Shown: piece after piece, positions 47,548 through 56,248 of the stretch
Layout: the number at the start of each line of letters is the position of its first letter
Numbering within the stretch: the first letter of the stretch is position 1
DNA from: Nitrosomonas cryotolerans ATCC 49181
GTDB taxonomy: Bacteria; Pseudomonadota; Gammaproteobacteria; Burkholderiales; Nitrosomonadaceae
Direction of reading: 5' to 3'
Assembly (NCBI RefSeq): GCF_900143275.1
Contig: NZ_FSRO01000001.1
Coordinates: 930,001-994,000 of the forward strand
DNA: 64,000 nucleotides
The notes under the pieces: model-generated
What the model was told of the DNA's origin: nothing
Seen by the model: the letters and a program-made list of their open reading frames with translations, nothing else
Database searches by the model: none
Translations under genes and position numbers: made by a program

Positions 47548-47637
47548 GAGACCTTTGCAAAACCCCAATAGTTGAAAAAATTAACTATTTATAATCAATA
47601 GACTAGAAATTATAACGAGGATTTTTGCAAGAGTCTC
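47548..47637. mobile_element. MITE with IS5-type terminal inverted repeats, copy A
   Basis: 90 bases bounded by GAGACCTTTGCAAAA and the reverse complement of GAGACTCTTGCAAAA (13 of 15 match). This end sequence is characteristic of IS5-group (IS1106-like) elements. There is no coding capacity. The core (CCCAATAGTTGAAAAA, TTAACT, TTATAATCAATAG) is shared with copy B at 60589-60676. It lies just after the fba terminator and touches the 3' end of the convergent CYTH-CHAD gene. No clear target duplication is visible. Confidence 0.8.
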
Positions 47638-47652
47638 ACCTGTTATTATGCA

Positions 47653-49230
47653 TTAGGCTCGTTTTCCGGCAGTTGTCTTTTGCCAGAAAGGAGCTGTTTT
47701 ATTGAAGGAGATCCAGGCACGATTGAGTGCTGGTTTCTGCAATAGGGTTTGATGCGCAACCCATCCGAGGATAATCCCGATTGCTTCGCTCTGTGTTGTT
47801 GTCTTGCGGGTAATCTTTATTTTCTTTAAATATTGTTTGATGACAGCCTGATCATTGATCACGCCAAGAATATCCTGTAACTCATGTAGCGACCGAAGGT
47901 ATTGACTGGATTCCCTGCCTGGGTAAAGCGTAATAAAGAATTCGGTTAGATAACGTTGTTTCTTTATGCTGATACGAAAACTATGTAATGAAGATGTACT
48001 GAGTGTCGTCAACGAATTGCCATATTTTTTTAGCTGTTGGTGCTGGTTAGTCAACAGCGTATTTGAAAACGGTATTACGGATGTATGAAGTGATGCCGCG
48101 GGATTTCCTGATCTGAATTGAGGGGATAACTGTTTGGAATTAAGCCACAGGCTTAGCTTTAACATTATTTCTAAATAACGTTTTGATTTGACAGCATGCT
48201 GTGCGCTTTTATAGTGTTTATGACGTAACCGGAGACATGATTTTTTGAGTTTGTTGATGCCTGTATGATCGGGAAAGCCGGTGTGTATCATGGGAAGTGT
48301 TTGTGTGCAGAAAACATCCCAATCTCGAGCCGGGTTAAATTGACGGGTCAGCCATTTTAATTCGGGTGCAATGGCTAACAACAGGCGATCTTTAGGGAGT
48401 GCTTGTGAGAACTGGTTCAGTGCCGATTGCTGTCTTCTTAGGGCAATACGCATTTGATGCAGGTATTCACTATTAGAATCTTCCAATAGGCCATTCTCAT
48501 TATTGTTCAGATGGGTTAGGCAATTCTGTAATACTTCTTTGAATGCGGCCGCTAGATCGGTATCAGGATGCATAACAAGGGGCTGCGCTTTGCTTGGCGG
48601 CCGCTTCTGCCCAGAATAAAGTGCAAAGCCGCGTTCCGCCTTGTTTGTATTCTCTAGTCTTAAGGGAAACGGGAAAGCGCGTGATAATACTAAGGCAAAT
48701 TCAAGTAGTTGAACCGAATTACCTGATTTTAATTCTATCTCTATTTCACATAGCGCGCTTTTTTTTCGATCAGTAGAAATCTTACCTTGATCAAGGCTGA
48801 ATTCAGCTTGACTACCGTCGTTTAATTGTAACAGGCGAGTGTGACGAGAAAAATCGGTTGTAAATATCGGGCGAAGTTGCTTACGTAACTGGGGGCCACT
48901 CAATAGTCGAATCAGATTGGGGTCTGTAATTTTCGTGAAATCGGGCTGTTCGTTTGATACCCGGGCTTCCCATTCATTATGTTGATGTAAACCGGCTGAT
49001 GCCGATCCGCCTCCTTTAATAGTCTGAATCCAATGTCGGCCGACCCGGCGTAACCGCAATGCGATACCGTGATGCATGAGGTGCAGGTCTGGCGTATCAT
49101 AATAAATACTATAGAGCTTTTGTGTAATGGGGCGGGTCATGCTCATGGATTTGAGTAATGGCAGGCACTGTAGATCTGCAACGTGTTTTGGTGACAAGCG
49201 TAGTTTGAGCTCAATTTCGGTGGGTATCAC
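47653..49230 (-). CDS. CYTH and CHAD domain protein (inorganic triphosphatase-like)
   Basis: 525 residues from a GTG. The N-terminal CYTH domain (about 1-205) starts with the signature EIELKLRL and lines its tunnel with charged residues (YYDTPDLHL, GIALRLRRVG, QTIKGGG, EWEAR). The C-terminal CHAD domain (about 220-510) shows the histidine-rich helices YLHQMRIALRRQQSAL, DWDVF and LHSFRISIKKQRYL. CYTH enzymes hydrolyse tripolyphosphate or related triphosphates; CHAD domains bind polyphosphate. The polyphosphate kinase gene lies directly upstream (38 bases), so a joint role in polyphosphate handling is well supported by context. Confidence 0.9.
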   Translation of the reverse strand: MIPTEIELKLRLSPKHVADLQCLPLLKSMSMTRPITQKLYSIYYDTPDLHLMHHGIALRLRRVGRHWIQTIKGGGSASAGLHQHNEWEARVSNEQPDFTKITDPNLIRLLSGPQLRKQLRPIFTTDFSRHTRLLQLNDGSQAEFSLDQGKISTDRKKSALCEIEIELKSGNSVQLLEFALVLSRAFPFPLRLENTNKAERGFALYSGQKRPPSKAQPLVMHPDTDLAAAFKEVLQNCLTHLNNNENGLLEDSNSEYLHQMRIALRRQQSALNQFSQALPKDRLLLAIAPELKWLTRQFNPARDWDVFCTQTLPMIHTGFPDHTGINKLKKSCLRLRHKHYKSAQHAVKSKRYLEIMLKLSLWLNSKQLSPQFRSGNPAASLHTSVIPFSNTLLTNQHQQLKKYGNSLTTLSTSSLHSFRISIKKQRYLTEFFITLYPGRESSQYLRSLHELQDILGVINDQAVIKQYLKKIKITRKTTTQSEAIGIILGWVAHQTLLQKPALNRAWISFNKTAPFWQKTTAGKRA

Positions 49231-49268
49231 GTTCTTGATAGTTTTGTCCCGTATGATGACTGGATTAT

Positions 49269-51344
49269 TTAACTTACTACGGCCAATTTTCCTAATAATG
49301 CTTCCTGAGCAGAATATCTTCGGCTAGGCCGGACGGATTTGCAACGATAGCCTCCATTCTGATCCATTTCCCATGCCTGGCAATTATCTCTGAGATAAGG
49401 TTTTAAGCCTTCATTGATGACACGTTTCTTAAGCCGATCATCTAAAACTGGAAAACAGAGCTCTATACGACGAAAGAAATTGCGATCCATCCAGTCTGCG
49501 CTGGAAAGGTATACATTGTGTGCGTTGTTGTTACAGAAATAGAAAATACGTGTATGTTCCAGGAAGCGTCCAATTATCGACCGAACCCTGATGTTTTCGG
49601 ACATGCCCTGAATGCCGGGACGTAAAGCACACGCGCCGCGCACAATGAGATCGATACTGATACCAGAATTAGAAGCTGCGTAGAGTGTTTGAATAATCCT
49701 GGGTTCCAGGAGTGCATTCATTTTGGCGATTATTCGGGTAGGTTTACCTGCTTTGATATTTTGGATTTCATTATTGATTGCATTTAATATCTGACTATGA
49801 AGGTTGAAAGGTGATTGCCATAAATGTGTTAATTTGCCAGCTCTACCCAGGCCCGTTAGTTGTATGAATACCTCATTGACATCTGTGCAGATTTCTTCGT
49901 GACAGGTCAGTAAGCCGAAGTCAGTATATGATCGAGCTGTACCAGGATGATAGTTACCCGTGCCTAAATGTACATAACGGCGCAATTTGCCTTCTTCGCG
50001 GCGGACAATCATGGCGATTTTAGAGTGCGTTTTATGACCGACGACGCCATAAACGACATGCGCGCCAACTTCTTCGAGACGGCTAGCCCAATTAATGTTT
50101 GCCTCCTCATCAAAGCGAGCCAGTAATTCTACAACGACTGTAACTTCTTTTCCCCTGCTTGCAGCCGCAATGAGCGCATCCATTACCATTGAGTCTGTAC
50201 CGGTACGATAAACAGTTTGTTTCACAGCGACCACATTGGGATCTATAGCCGCTTGTTGAATAAAATGGATGACTGGTTGGAATGATTGATATGGATGATG
50301 CAACAAAAGATCATGCTTGCGGAGCATCTGAAAAATATTAGTGATTTTCTTTTTTTGCGGTGATATAGGTAAGCCCGGAATAAATGATGGAAATTTTAGA
50401 TCAGGACGATTAATCTGATCCGAAACGTACATGAGACGAGCCAGGTTTACGGGGCCTTCTACTTGGTAGAAATCATCTCGAGTCAGACAGAGTTGTTCTA
50501 ACAGAAAATCCGCGATGTGCTGCGAGCAATTATCGGCGACTTCTAATCTGACAGCGTTACCAAAATGACGCTGGGGTAATTCTCCTTGTAATGCAATGCG
50601 TAAATTTTTAACTGCCTCTTCATCAACGAATAAATCGCTATTACGGGTAGCGCGGAATTGATAGCAACCTAATGTATTCATTCCAGAAAAAAGCTCTCCC
50701 ACGTGCGCATGCAGAATTGATGAAAGAAATACAAAGCTATATTGACCACAACTGATTTCTTCTGGCAGACGAATGACACGTGGCAGTATACGAGGGGCCT
50801 GAACAATAGCGGTGCCGGAATTACGACCAAAGGCATCTTTACCTTCTAACGCGACAGCAAAATTGAGGCTCTTATTCAGTACGCGTGGGAAAGGGTGAGC
50901 GGGGTCAAGGCCTATAGGCGTTAATACCGGCATGAGCTCTCGGAAGAAGAAGGCTTTGATCCAGTCACGTTGCTTATCATCCCAGGCATCTCGCCGCAGG
51001 AAATGAATACTTTCGTTTGCTAATCCCGGCAAAATCTCCGCATTCAATAATTGGTACTGACGAGCCACGATCTGATGGGATTGTTCAGATACGAGTTTAA
51101 AAGCGCGATGTGGCACCATGTGATCTGGTCCTAAGCCAGGTGTATCTAATTTAATTTGTTCTTTCAGACCGGCTACACGCACTTCAAAAAATTCATCAAG
51201 ATTGCTGCTGACGATACATAAAAAGCGTAGTCGTTCCAGAAGGGGATTATCTTTATTCTCGGCCTGGGCAAGTACCCGTCGATTGAATTCGATTTGACTG
51301 AGCTCGCGGTTAAGAAATGGATTCGATGTGGGAGAATAGCTCAT
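49269..51344 (-). CDS. ppk: Polyphosphate kinase 1
   Basis: 691 residues. Reversibly polymerises ATP gamma-phosphate into polyphosphate. NRELSQIEFNRRVLAQA and SSNLDEFFEVRVAGLKEQ form the N-terminal and head domains. The catalytic histidine is in GHKTHSKIAMIVRRE, with RYVHLGTGNYHPGTARSYTD following, and SSADWMDRNFFRRIELCFP near the C-terminus. All residues of the phospholipase-D-like C-terminal domains appear intact. It is followed by the CYTH-CHAD gene on the same strand. Confidence 0.98.
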   Translation of the reverse strand: MSYSPTSNPFLNRELSQIEFNRRVLAQAENKDNPLLERLRFLCIVSSNLDEFFEVRVAGLKEQIKLDTPGLGPDHMVPHRAFKLVSEQSHQIVARQYQLLNAEILPGLANESIHFLRRDAWDDKQRDWIKAFFFRELMPVLTPIGLDPAHPFPRVLNKSLNFAVALEGKDAFGRNSGTAIVQAPRILPRVIRLPEEISCGQYSFVFLSSILHAHVGELFSGMNTLGCYQFRATRNSDLFVDEEAVKNLRIALQGELPQRHFGNAVRLEVADNCSQHIADFLLEQLCLTRDDFYQVEGPVNLARLMYVSDQINRPDLKFPSFIPGLPISPQKKKITNIFQMLRKHDLLLHHPYQSFQPVIHFIQQAAIDPNVVAVKQTVYRTGTDSMVMDALIAAASRGKEVTVVVELLARFDEEANINWASRLEEVGAHVVYGVVGHKTHSKIAMIVRREEGKLRRYVHLGTGNYHPGTARSYTDFGLLTCHEEICTDVNEVFIQLTGLGRAGKLTHLWQSPFNLHSQILNAINNEIQNIKAGKPTRIIAKMNALLEPRIIQTLYAASNSGISIDLIVRGACALRPGIQGMSENIRVRSIIGRFLEHTRIFYFCNNNAHNVYLSSADWMDRNFFRRIELCFPVLDDRLKKRVINEGLKPYLRDNCQAWEMDQNGGYRCKSVRPSRRYSAQEALLGKLAVVS

Positions 51345-51428
51345 GGAGAATAAAGCATATTTTATTTATTGAAGCTAATTGATCGGGTATCTTTTTATGT
51401 GTTGAATAATTCTGCTCCGGTATAGAGA

Positions 51429-51704
51429 TCAAGATTTTTCCGGCGGCACATAGCCGACAGGATTTTCTGCACCAGCTCCAAAGAAATGAGCTTCCATTTG
51501 TTCGGCAAGATACTTGCGAGCTTTGATATCCGCAAGATTCAAGCGGTTCTCATTGACCAGCATAGTTTGATGCTGAATCCATTCAGCCCAGGCCTCTTTG
51601 GATACGTTATCAAAAATACGTTTTCCTAATTCACCCGGATAGGTTTGATAGTCTAATCCTTCTGCTTCACGCCCAAGTCTAATGCAATAGATCATTCTAG
51701 CCAT
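51429..51704 (-). CDS. yggX: YggX family Fe(II)-trafficking / oxidative damage protection protein
   Basis: 91 residues from the ATG at 51704, with GGAGA 8 bases upstream. [15 protein letters not shown] with its single cysteine, [27 protein letters not shown] and the C-terminal GYVPPEK all match YggX, a small protein that protects iron-sulfur clusters. An in-frame start at 51719 adds five residues and is less likely. Gene order ahead of ppk is probably chance. Confidence 0.95.
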   Translation of the reverse strand: MARMIYCIRLGREAEGLDYQTYPGELGKRIFDNVSKEAWAEWIQHQTMLVNENRLNLADIKARKYLAEQMEAHFFGAGAENPVGYVPPEKS

Positions 51705-52219
51705 TTTCAATTTCTCCAAATAAACTATTATAGTTAAGCTGCGGTTATGCTAATTCCATTTAATCGAATAGGCTACCGTACTACCGATCAATTCTAAAGG
51801 AGTATGTATAAAATGACGGTATGAGTCACGTAACCATGAGATATCTCGCTCAAATTACGACGGTAAGATAAAAAATGAAGAATCCTTTATTCCATTAAAT
51901 AGGATTACTTTCCTTAATTTTCTCTGGAAGCGCGCTGTTCTTTTAGCACCCTGCTCTTTTTGTTACGCTGCCGGGATAATATCAAAAATACAGGTTCCAT
52001 TTACCCCTGAGAGCGACTATATTGCCTCAGGATCGGTTGCCCACGCTGTTATGCAAGGGAAGTTCGTGAACTCATTGGACTAATATATAACAATGAGATC
52101 AATTGGTTGTTATATAACACGTTTGTTTTTTAGAGTCAGATTGAATGCCTGTTATCTTTCCCCATCTGTTGATTATGATGAGATTTTAAGATTTTCGTTT
52201 CAAGTAGCGACCGGTTGAA
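51705..52219. other. Intergenic stretch between argA and yggX with a palindrome
   Basis: About 515 bases without a supported gene. A palindrome TATATAACAA (52084-52093) and TTGTTATATA (52107-52116) could be an operator or terminator. An AAAGGAG followed by a six-codon frame near 51798-51824 may be the remnant of a decayed gene. Nothing else stands out. Confidence 0.45.
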
Positions 52220-53557
52220 TTATAAGTGCTTCATGAATACCTTGGAGCGACGTTGGTAATTGTATAATCCCTGTTTTGCTTTGGGTAAGTCTGAGAGTGC
52301 GATCTCTTTGAAGCCATGCTCAATAAACCAATGTGTTGTGCGCGTCGTGAGAGCAAATAATTTTTTGCTTCCTTGAGCGATTGTTTGGGCTTCAGCATAT
52401 TTGAGTAGTGTATTGCCGCGTTCCGAATTACGGTAATCAGGATGCACCGCAAGACACGCAAGTTCACAGGCGTTCTCATCTGGAAAGGGATACAATGCAG
52501 CACAACCGATAATCATACCGTCATGCTCGTATACAATAAAGCGGTTGATTTCAATTTCGAGTAGCTCACGATTGCGTCTTACCAGCACTCCCTCAGCCTC
52601 TAGTGGTTCAATTAATTGTAGAATACCGCCCACATCTTCTATTTTTGCATTGCGTAAGGATTGCAGGGATTCTCGCGATATCATGGTGCCGATACCGCTG
52701 TGAGTGAACAGCTCTTGTAATATCGCACCATCGATATGGCGACTGATCAGGTGGACGCGCGCGATACTGCTTTCACACGCCTTGATTGCGTAGGAAAGGC
52801 ATTGTTCAATTGCGAGCGGCAGTTTTATTGTATTGTTTGCATGTTTGGTGAGGAGTAACCGAGATTCAGCAACCGTTAATTCACGTAGCAGCGTCTGAGG
52901 TTTATCAGTAAATTCCTCTGAAATACCCGGCACATCCAGTAGGAAAATGAGCTTTTCTGCATTGAGTGCAATGGCCACTTCGGTTGCGACATTTTCCAGT
53001 GTTAAATTGAATATTTCTCCTGTTGGAGAATTACCTAAGGGAGAAATGAGAGCGACATCACCCTGTTCCAAGCGTGTGCGAATCATGGCTGCATTTATTT
53101 TGCGTACTTTTCCTGTATGCATTAAATCAACGCCGTTAATCACGCCAATGGGGCAAGCGGTAACAAAGTTGCCGCTGGTAACGCGAATAGCGGCATTCGC
53201 CATGGGTGAGTTGGGTAATCCCATGGATAGTAAGGCCTCTATTTCAATATGAATGCGCCCTACCGACTCTTTTACACGCTGTAATGTGGCTGGGTCAGTA
53301 ACACGCATGCCCATTACAGATTTGGTTTGCAATTTACACTCATCGAGCCGTAAATCTATTTGTGAGCGCGCGCCATGTACTAAAACCAGCCGAACACCGA
53401 GGCTGGCCAGTAAATTGATGTCATGTATAAAGTCGACGAATTTTGCATCGGTTACCATTTCACCACTGAAAGCGATGATAAAAATTTTATTGCGAAATGC
53501 GTGAGCATAAGGTGCAACCGAACGAAACCAGTTGACAAAATCAGTATTGGATTTCAT
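52220..53557 (-). CDS. argA: N-acetylglutamate synthase (amino-acid acetyltransferase)
   Basis: 445 residues. First step of arginine synthesis. The N-terminal amino-acid-kinase-like domain (FIIAFSGEM, LVLVHGARSQID, EKLIFLLDVPGI) serves for arginine feedback; the C-terminal GNAT domain (about 300-445) has CAALYPFPDENACELACLAVHPDYRNSERGNTLLKYAEA. This is the classical ArgA of beta- and gammaproteobacteria. It lies 65 bases downstream of rsmE on the same strand, so the element inserted in rsmE could weaken its expression unless it has its own promoter. Confidence 0.97.
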   Translation of the reverse strand: MKSNTDFVNWFRSVAPYAHAFRNKIFIIAFSGEMVTDAKFVDFIHDINLLASLGVRLVLVHGARSQIDLRLDECKLQTKSVMGMRVTDPATLQRVKESVGRIHIEIEALLSMGLPNSPMANAAIRVTSGNFVTACPIGVINGVDLMHTGKVRKINAAMIRTRLEQGDVALISPLGNSPTGEIFNLTLENVATEVAIALNAEKLIFLLDVPGISEEFTDKPQTLLRELTVAESRLLLTKHANNTIKLPLAIEQCLSYAIKACESSIARVHLISRHIDGAILQELFTHSGIGTMISRESLQSLRNAKIEDVGGILQLIEPLEAEGVLVRRNRELLEIEINRFIVYEHDGMIIGCAALYPFPDENACELACLAVHPDYRNSERGNTLLKYAEAQTIAQGSKKLFALTTRTTHWFIEHGFKEIALSDLPKAKQGLYNYQRRSKVFMKHL

Positions 53558-54335
53558 CTTTTAAATGGATATTAAGGATTAAATTAGTTTATTTGCTCGC
53601 TAATAAGTAGTGCAGTCGCTTGTCAATAATCACCCCATAGTGCTTGCATTGCCGCAATTGTAGCCAATGCCGCACTTTCTGTTCGGAGTATACGTTTTCC
53701 TAAGCGCAATGGAATAAAGCCCGTGTGTAAAATAGCGATTTCTTCTTCCTGTGTAAGACCCCCTTCTGGCCCGACAAGTAGCGTTAATACCGTATTAAGA
53801 GGGGGCTTCTGGAAATGGGTTAAACTCTTTTCTGCTGTGGTGGACAGCATAAATCCGAGATTCTGGGACGTCTTATTCATGTTTTTCTGATTTGACCAAT
53901 CAGATAATGACATCAAGGGAGAGATTTGTGGTACATGATTTCTGCCAGATTGCTCACAGGCAGAAATGGCAATTTTTTGCCAGTGTTGCAGGCGTTTGAT
54001 TGCACGTTCGTTGGTGAGATGCACGATGCTACGATGGGTAGTAACAGGAAAGATATGCGTGACACCGAGCTCTACTGTTTTTTGTATAATCCAGTCCATT
54101 TTCTCGTTGATACATATTGCCTGAACTAATTCAATTATCAATGGTGATTCCCGTTCAATGGCATGATACTCATTTATTAAAGCGGTAGTCTTTGATTTAC
54201 TGATGTGTGTGATCTGTGCCAGGAATTCACCTCCCTTGTTATTGAATAGTGTGATTCTGTCACCCGATCTCAGACGTAATACGCGCGTGGCATGATGCTC
54301 AATATCGGCCGGTAATTCGATAGAATGACCTACAA

Positions 54336-54449
54336 TGATGTCTTCGGTGCATTGACATCCTCCCCTTCCTAAACGAAGGGGATTCCTAGCGACTTATTAA
54401 GCCGTTAAGAGTAGGTTTGTATTGCTACTGCCTACTGGTTCCTGCTTCT
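54336..54449 (-). ncRNA. Predicted TnpB guide RNA (omega/reRNA), copy 2
   Basis: By analogy with other IS605 elements, the RNA would overlap the tnpB 3' end, include the CCCCTTC/GAAGGGG hairpin (54362-54381) and run past the element end at 54352 into rsmE. The guide would begin TGCACCGAAGACATC, which is rsmE sequence. Boundaries are inferred from the family. Confidence 0.42.
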
Positions 54450-55629
54450 TAGACGAAACTAACGTTTCAACTCCACAGGCTAACAAGCGATGTCCTCGCT
54501 CAAGTACATTCAAGGCACCTACCAAGTCGGCATTGGCTTTAAATCCACATTCTGTACATTCAAAAGCACTTTGGCTTTTGCGATTGTCACGACTAACATG
54601 TTGACATCTAGGGCAGGTTTGAGAGGTGTATTGAGGGTTTACCTTCAATACATCCCCGCCTGAACAAGCCTGTTTATACTCCAAAAACGAAACGAACATT
54701 CCCCATCCTTGGTCAAGAATGGATTTGTTTAGACCCGATTTCGCTTTGACGTTTTTACCATGCTTTTCAACACTGCCCTTGGCACTCTTAGACATGTTTC
54801 CTATCTTTAAATTCTCAACTACGACCATTGCGTGATTTTTGCTGATTTCGGTTGAGGTTTTGTGTAAGAAGTCTAAACGAGCATTGGCAATACGCTCATG
54901 CAGTCGGGTAATGATTTGTTTCTGCTTTTTCCAGTTAGCAGAGAAACGGACTTTTTTAGACAGCTTACGCTGTTCAAAAGCCAGTTTCTTTGATAACTTT
55001 CTGAAACTGTTTAAAGGTTCTACGTATGAGCCGTCTGACAAGGTTGCAAAGCGGGTAACGCCCATATCAACACCAATCATACTGGTTGAGCTATGACGCT
55101 TTAGCTCGGTCTCGTACTCAGTCTGAATCGACACGTACCAATAACCGCCTTTACGGGAAATCGTCATATTTTTAACGTCACCAATGACTTGGCGTGAATT
55201 ACGATATTTCACCCAACCGATTTTAGGCAAGAACACTTTGCTAGACTCTTGCTCCAGCTTAAATCCTTGTGGATAACGAAAGCTGTCACTCAAACCTTTT
55301 TTCTTGAATTTTGGAATCCGTTTTAAAGGCTGTTTTTTATCAAAACCGTCTTTGAACGCTTTTTCTAAGTTTTTTAAGGCTTGTTGCAACGGTTGAGAAT
55401 GAACGGTTTTTAGAAATCCATAATCTTCTGAGGATTTCCATAGCTTTAGCCAAAATGACAACTCGTTGTACCAAAGCAATGGCTGTTTCTGCTCTAATCT
55501 GAACAGATTCATTGCTAAGGCTTTATTCCAAACAAACCGATTAGCACCTGCAAACTCAACCATCTTCTGTACTTGGTCAGAATTTGGATTGAGTCGAGAT
55601 TTAAAGGCTTTGCGTATAATCTGCTTCAT
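54397..55629 (-). CDS. tnpB: TnpB RNA-guided nuclease of an IS605-type element (copy 2)
   Basis: 410 residues from the ATG at 55629, nearly identical to copy 1. The one clear substitution in the zinc ribbon is Arg341 (CPRC) where copy 1 has Gly (CPGC); both keep the four cysteines. RuvC residues Asp188, Glu272 and Asp368 are intact. Its start codon lies 30 bases from that of the divergent tnpA, with an AT-rich TATAATTATA segment that could serve as a -10 in both directions. The upstream extension to 55719 is not family sequence. Confidence 0.95.
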   Translation of the reverse strand: MKQIIRKAFKSRLNPNSDQVQKMVEFAGANRFVWNKALAMNLFRLEQKQPLLWYNELSFWLKLWKSSEDYGFLKTVHSQPLQQALKNLEKAFKDGFDKKQPLKRIPKFKKKGLSDSFRYPQGFKLEQESSKVFLPKIGWVKYRNSRQVIGDVKNMTISRKGGYWYVSIQTEYETELKRHSSTSMIGVDMGVTRFATLSDGSYVEPLNSFRKLSKKLAFEQRKLSKKVRFSANWKKQKQIITRLHERIANARLDFLHKTSTEISKNHAMVVVENLKIGNMSKSAKGSVEKHGKNVKAKSGLNKSILDQGWGMFVSFLEYKQACSGGDVLKVNPQYTSQTCPRCQHVSRDNRKSQSAFECTECGFKANADLVGALNVLERGHRLLACGVETLVSSKKQEPVGSSNTNLLLTA

Positions 55630-55659
55630 GGTTATAATTATACAAAAAGGAATTGGTCT

Positions 55660-56076
55660 ATGCAAGTTAATAACGATGTAATAACAGTAAGACATTTCGT
55701 TTTTAATCTTAATGTTCATTTGGTCTTTGTAACAAAATACCGTAGAAATGTTTTCTCCGGAAGGGTATTAATTGATTTGGAAGAAATATTTAAAAACGTG
55801 TGTTTGGATTTTGAAGCAGAATTGGTGGAATTTAACGATGAGCATGATCATATTCACCTTTTAGTTAACTATCCACCAAAAATTGCTATTTCTAACTTGG
55901 TAAATAGTTTGAAAGGCGTTTCAAGCCGACTTATTCGCAAAAAGAATTATCCCGAAATTAAAAATAAGCTTTGGGGTAATATGCTTTGGAGTCCAAGCTA
56001 TTTTGCGGGTAGTTGTGGTGGAGCACCACTCTCGATTATTAAGCAATATATTGAACAACAGCAAAGATCGCATTAA
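55660..56076 (+). CDS. tnpA: IS200/IS605 Y1 transposase TnpA (copy 2, intact)
   Basis: 138 residues from the ATG at 55660. Single-strand HUH transposase: the metal-binding HxH is at His64 and His66 (EHDHIHLLV) and the nucleophilic tyrosine at Tyr130 (SIIKQYIEQQ), the same spacing as in well-studied members. The N-terminal strand FVFNLNVHLVFVTKYRR is present, unlike in copy 1. It would excise and insert the element as a single-stranded circle by recognising the subterminal hairpins. The stop codon is 61 bases from the element's left end. Confidence 0.96.
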   Translation: MQVNNDVITVRHFVFNLNVHLVFVTKYRRNVFSGRVLIDLEEIFKNVCLDFEAELVEFNDEHDHIHLLVNYPPKIAISNLVNSLKGVSSRLIRKKNYPEIKNKLWGNMLWSPSYFAGSCGGAPLSIIKQYIEQQQRSH

Positions 56077-56248
56077 ACAGGCTTCGCCTGTGCGCTTATA
56101 TCTCCGCCCTGAAGGACGAAGTTTTACGCGCTATTTGATAAAAGCGTGGGTACATTATAAGATTAGAGGTAGGCAATTAGTGATAGCGGGTAATGTGCCC
56201 ATGATAATATAAATTTTCTTAAATACTACCAGTAAGGGGAGAGAAGAT

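Larger units (their letters stand above)
54352..56137 (-). mobile_element. IS200/IS605-type element, copy 2, inserted in rsmE
   Basis: Same 1786 bases as copy 1 in opposite orientation. The left end (CAAATAGCGCG when read on the minus strand) follows CGCTTTTAT of rsmE; the right end (GATGTCAA) is followed by TGCACCGAAGAC of rsmE. Removing exactly this interval restores the reading frame, which fixes both ends and shows insertion directly 3' of TTTTAT without duplication. The right-end hairpin lies at 54362-54381. Both tnpA and tnpB are open here, so this copy looks functional. Confidence 0.97.
53623..56155 (-). pseudogene. rsmE: 16S rRNA m3U1498 methyltransferase, split by an IS605-type element
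   Basis: The gene starts at ATG 56155 (MYPRFY, codons 1-6, 56155-56138), is interrupted by the 1786-base element, and continues from 54351 (CTEDIIVGHSIELP) to the stop at 53623. Joining the two parts gives an open frame of 248 residues, against 243 for E. coli RsmE. The rest shows the PUA-like N-terminus, EKMDWIIQKTVELGVTHI, ISACEQSGRNHVPQI and the knotted SAM site LLVGPEGGLTQEE with RILRTESAAL. In the interrupted state, translation could restart at the TTG at 54141, but that would lose the PUA-like domain. The modification is dispensable in E. coli. Confidence 0.93.
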
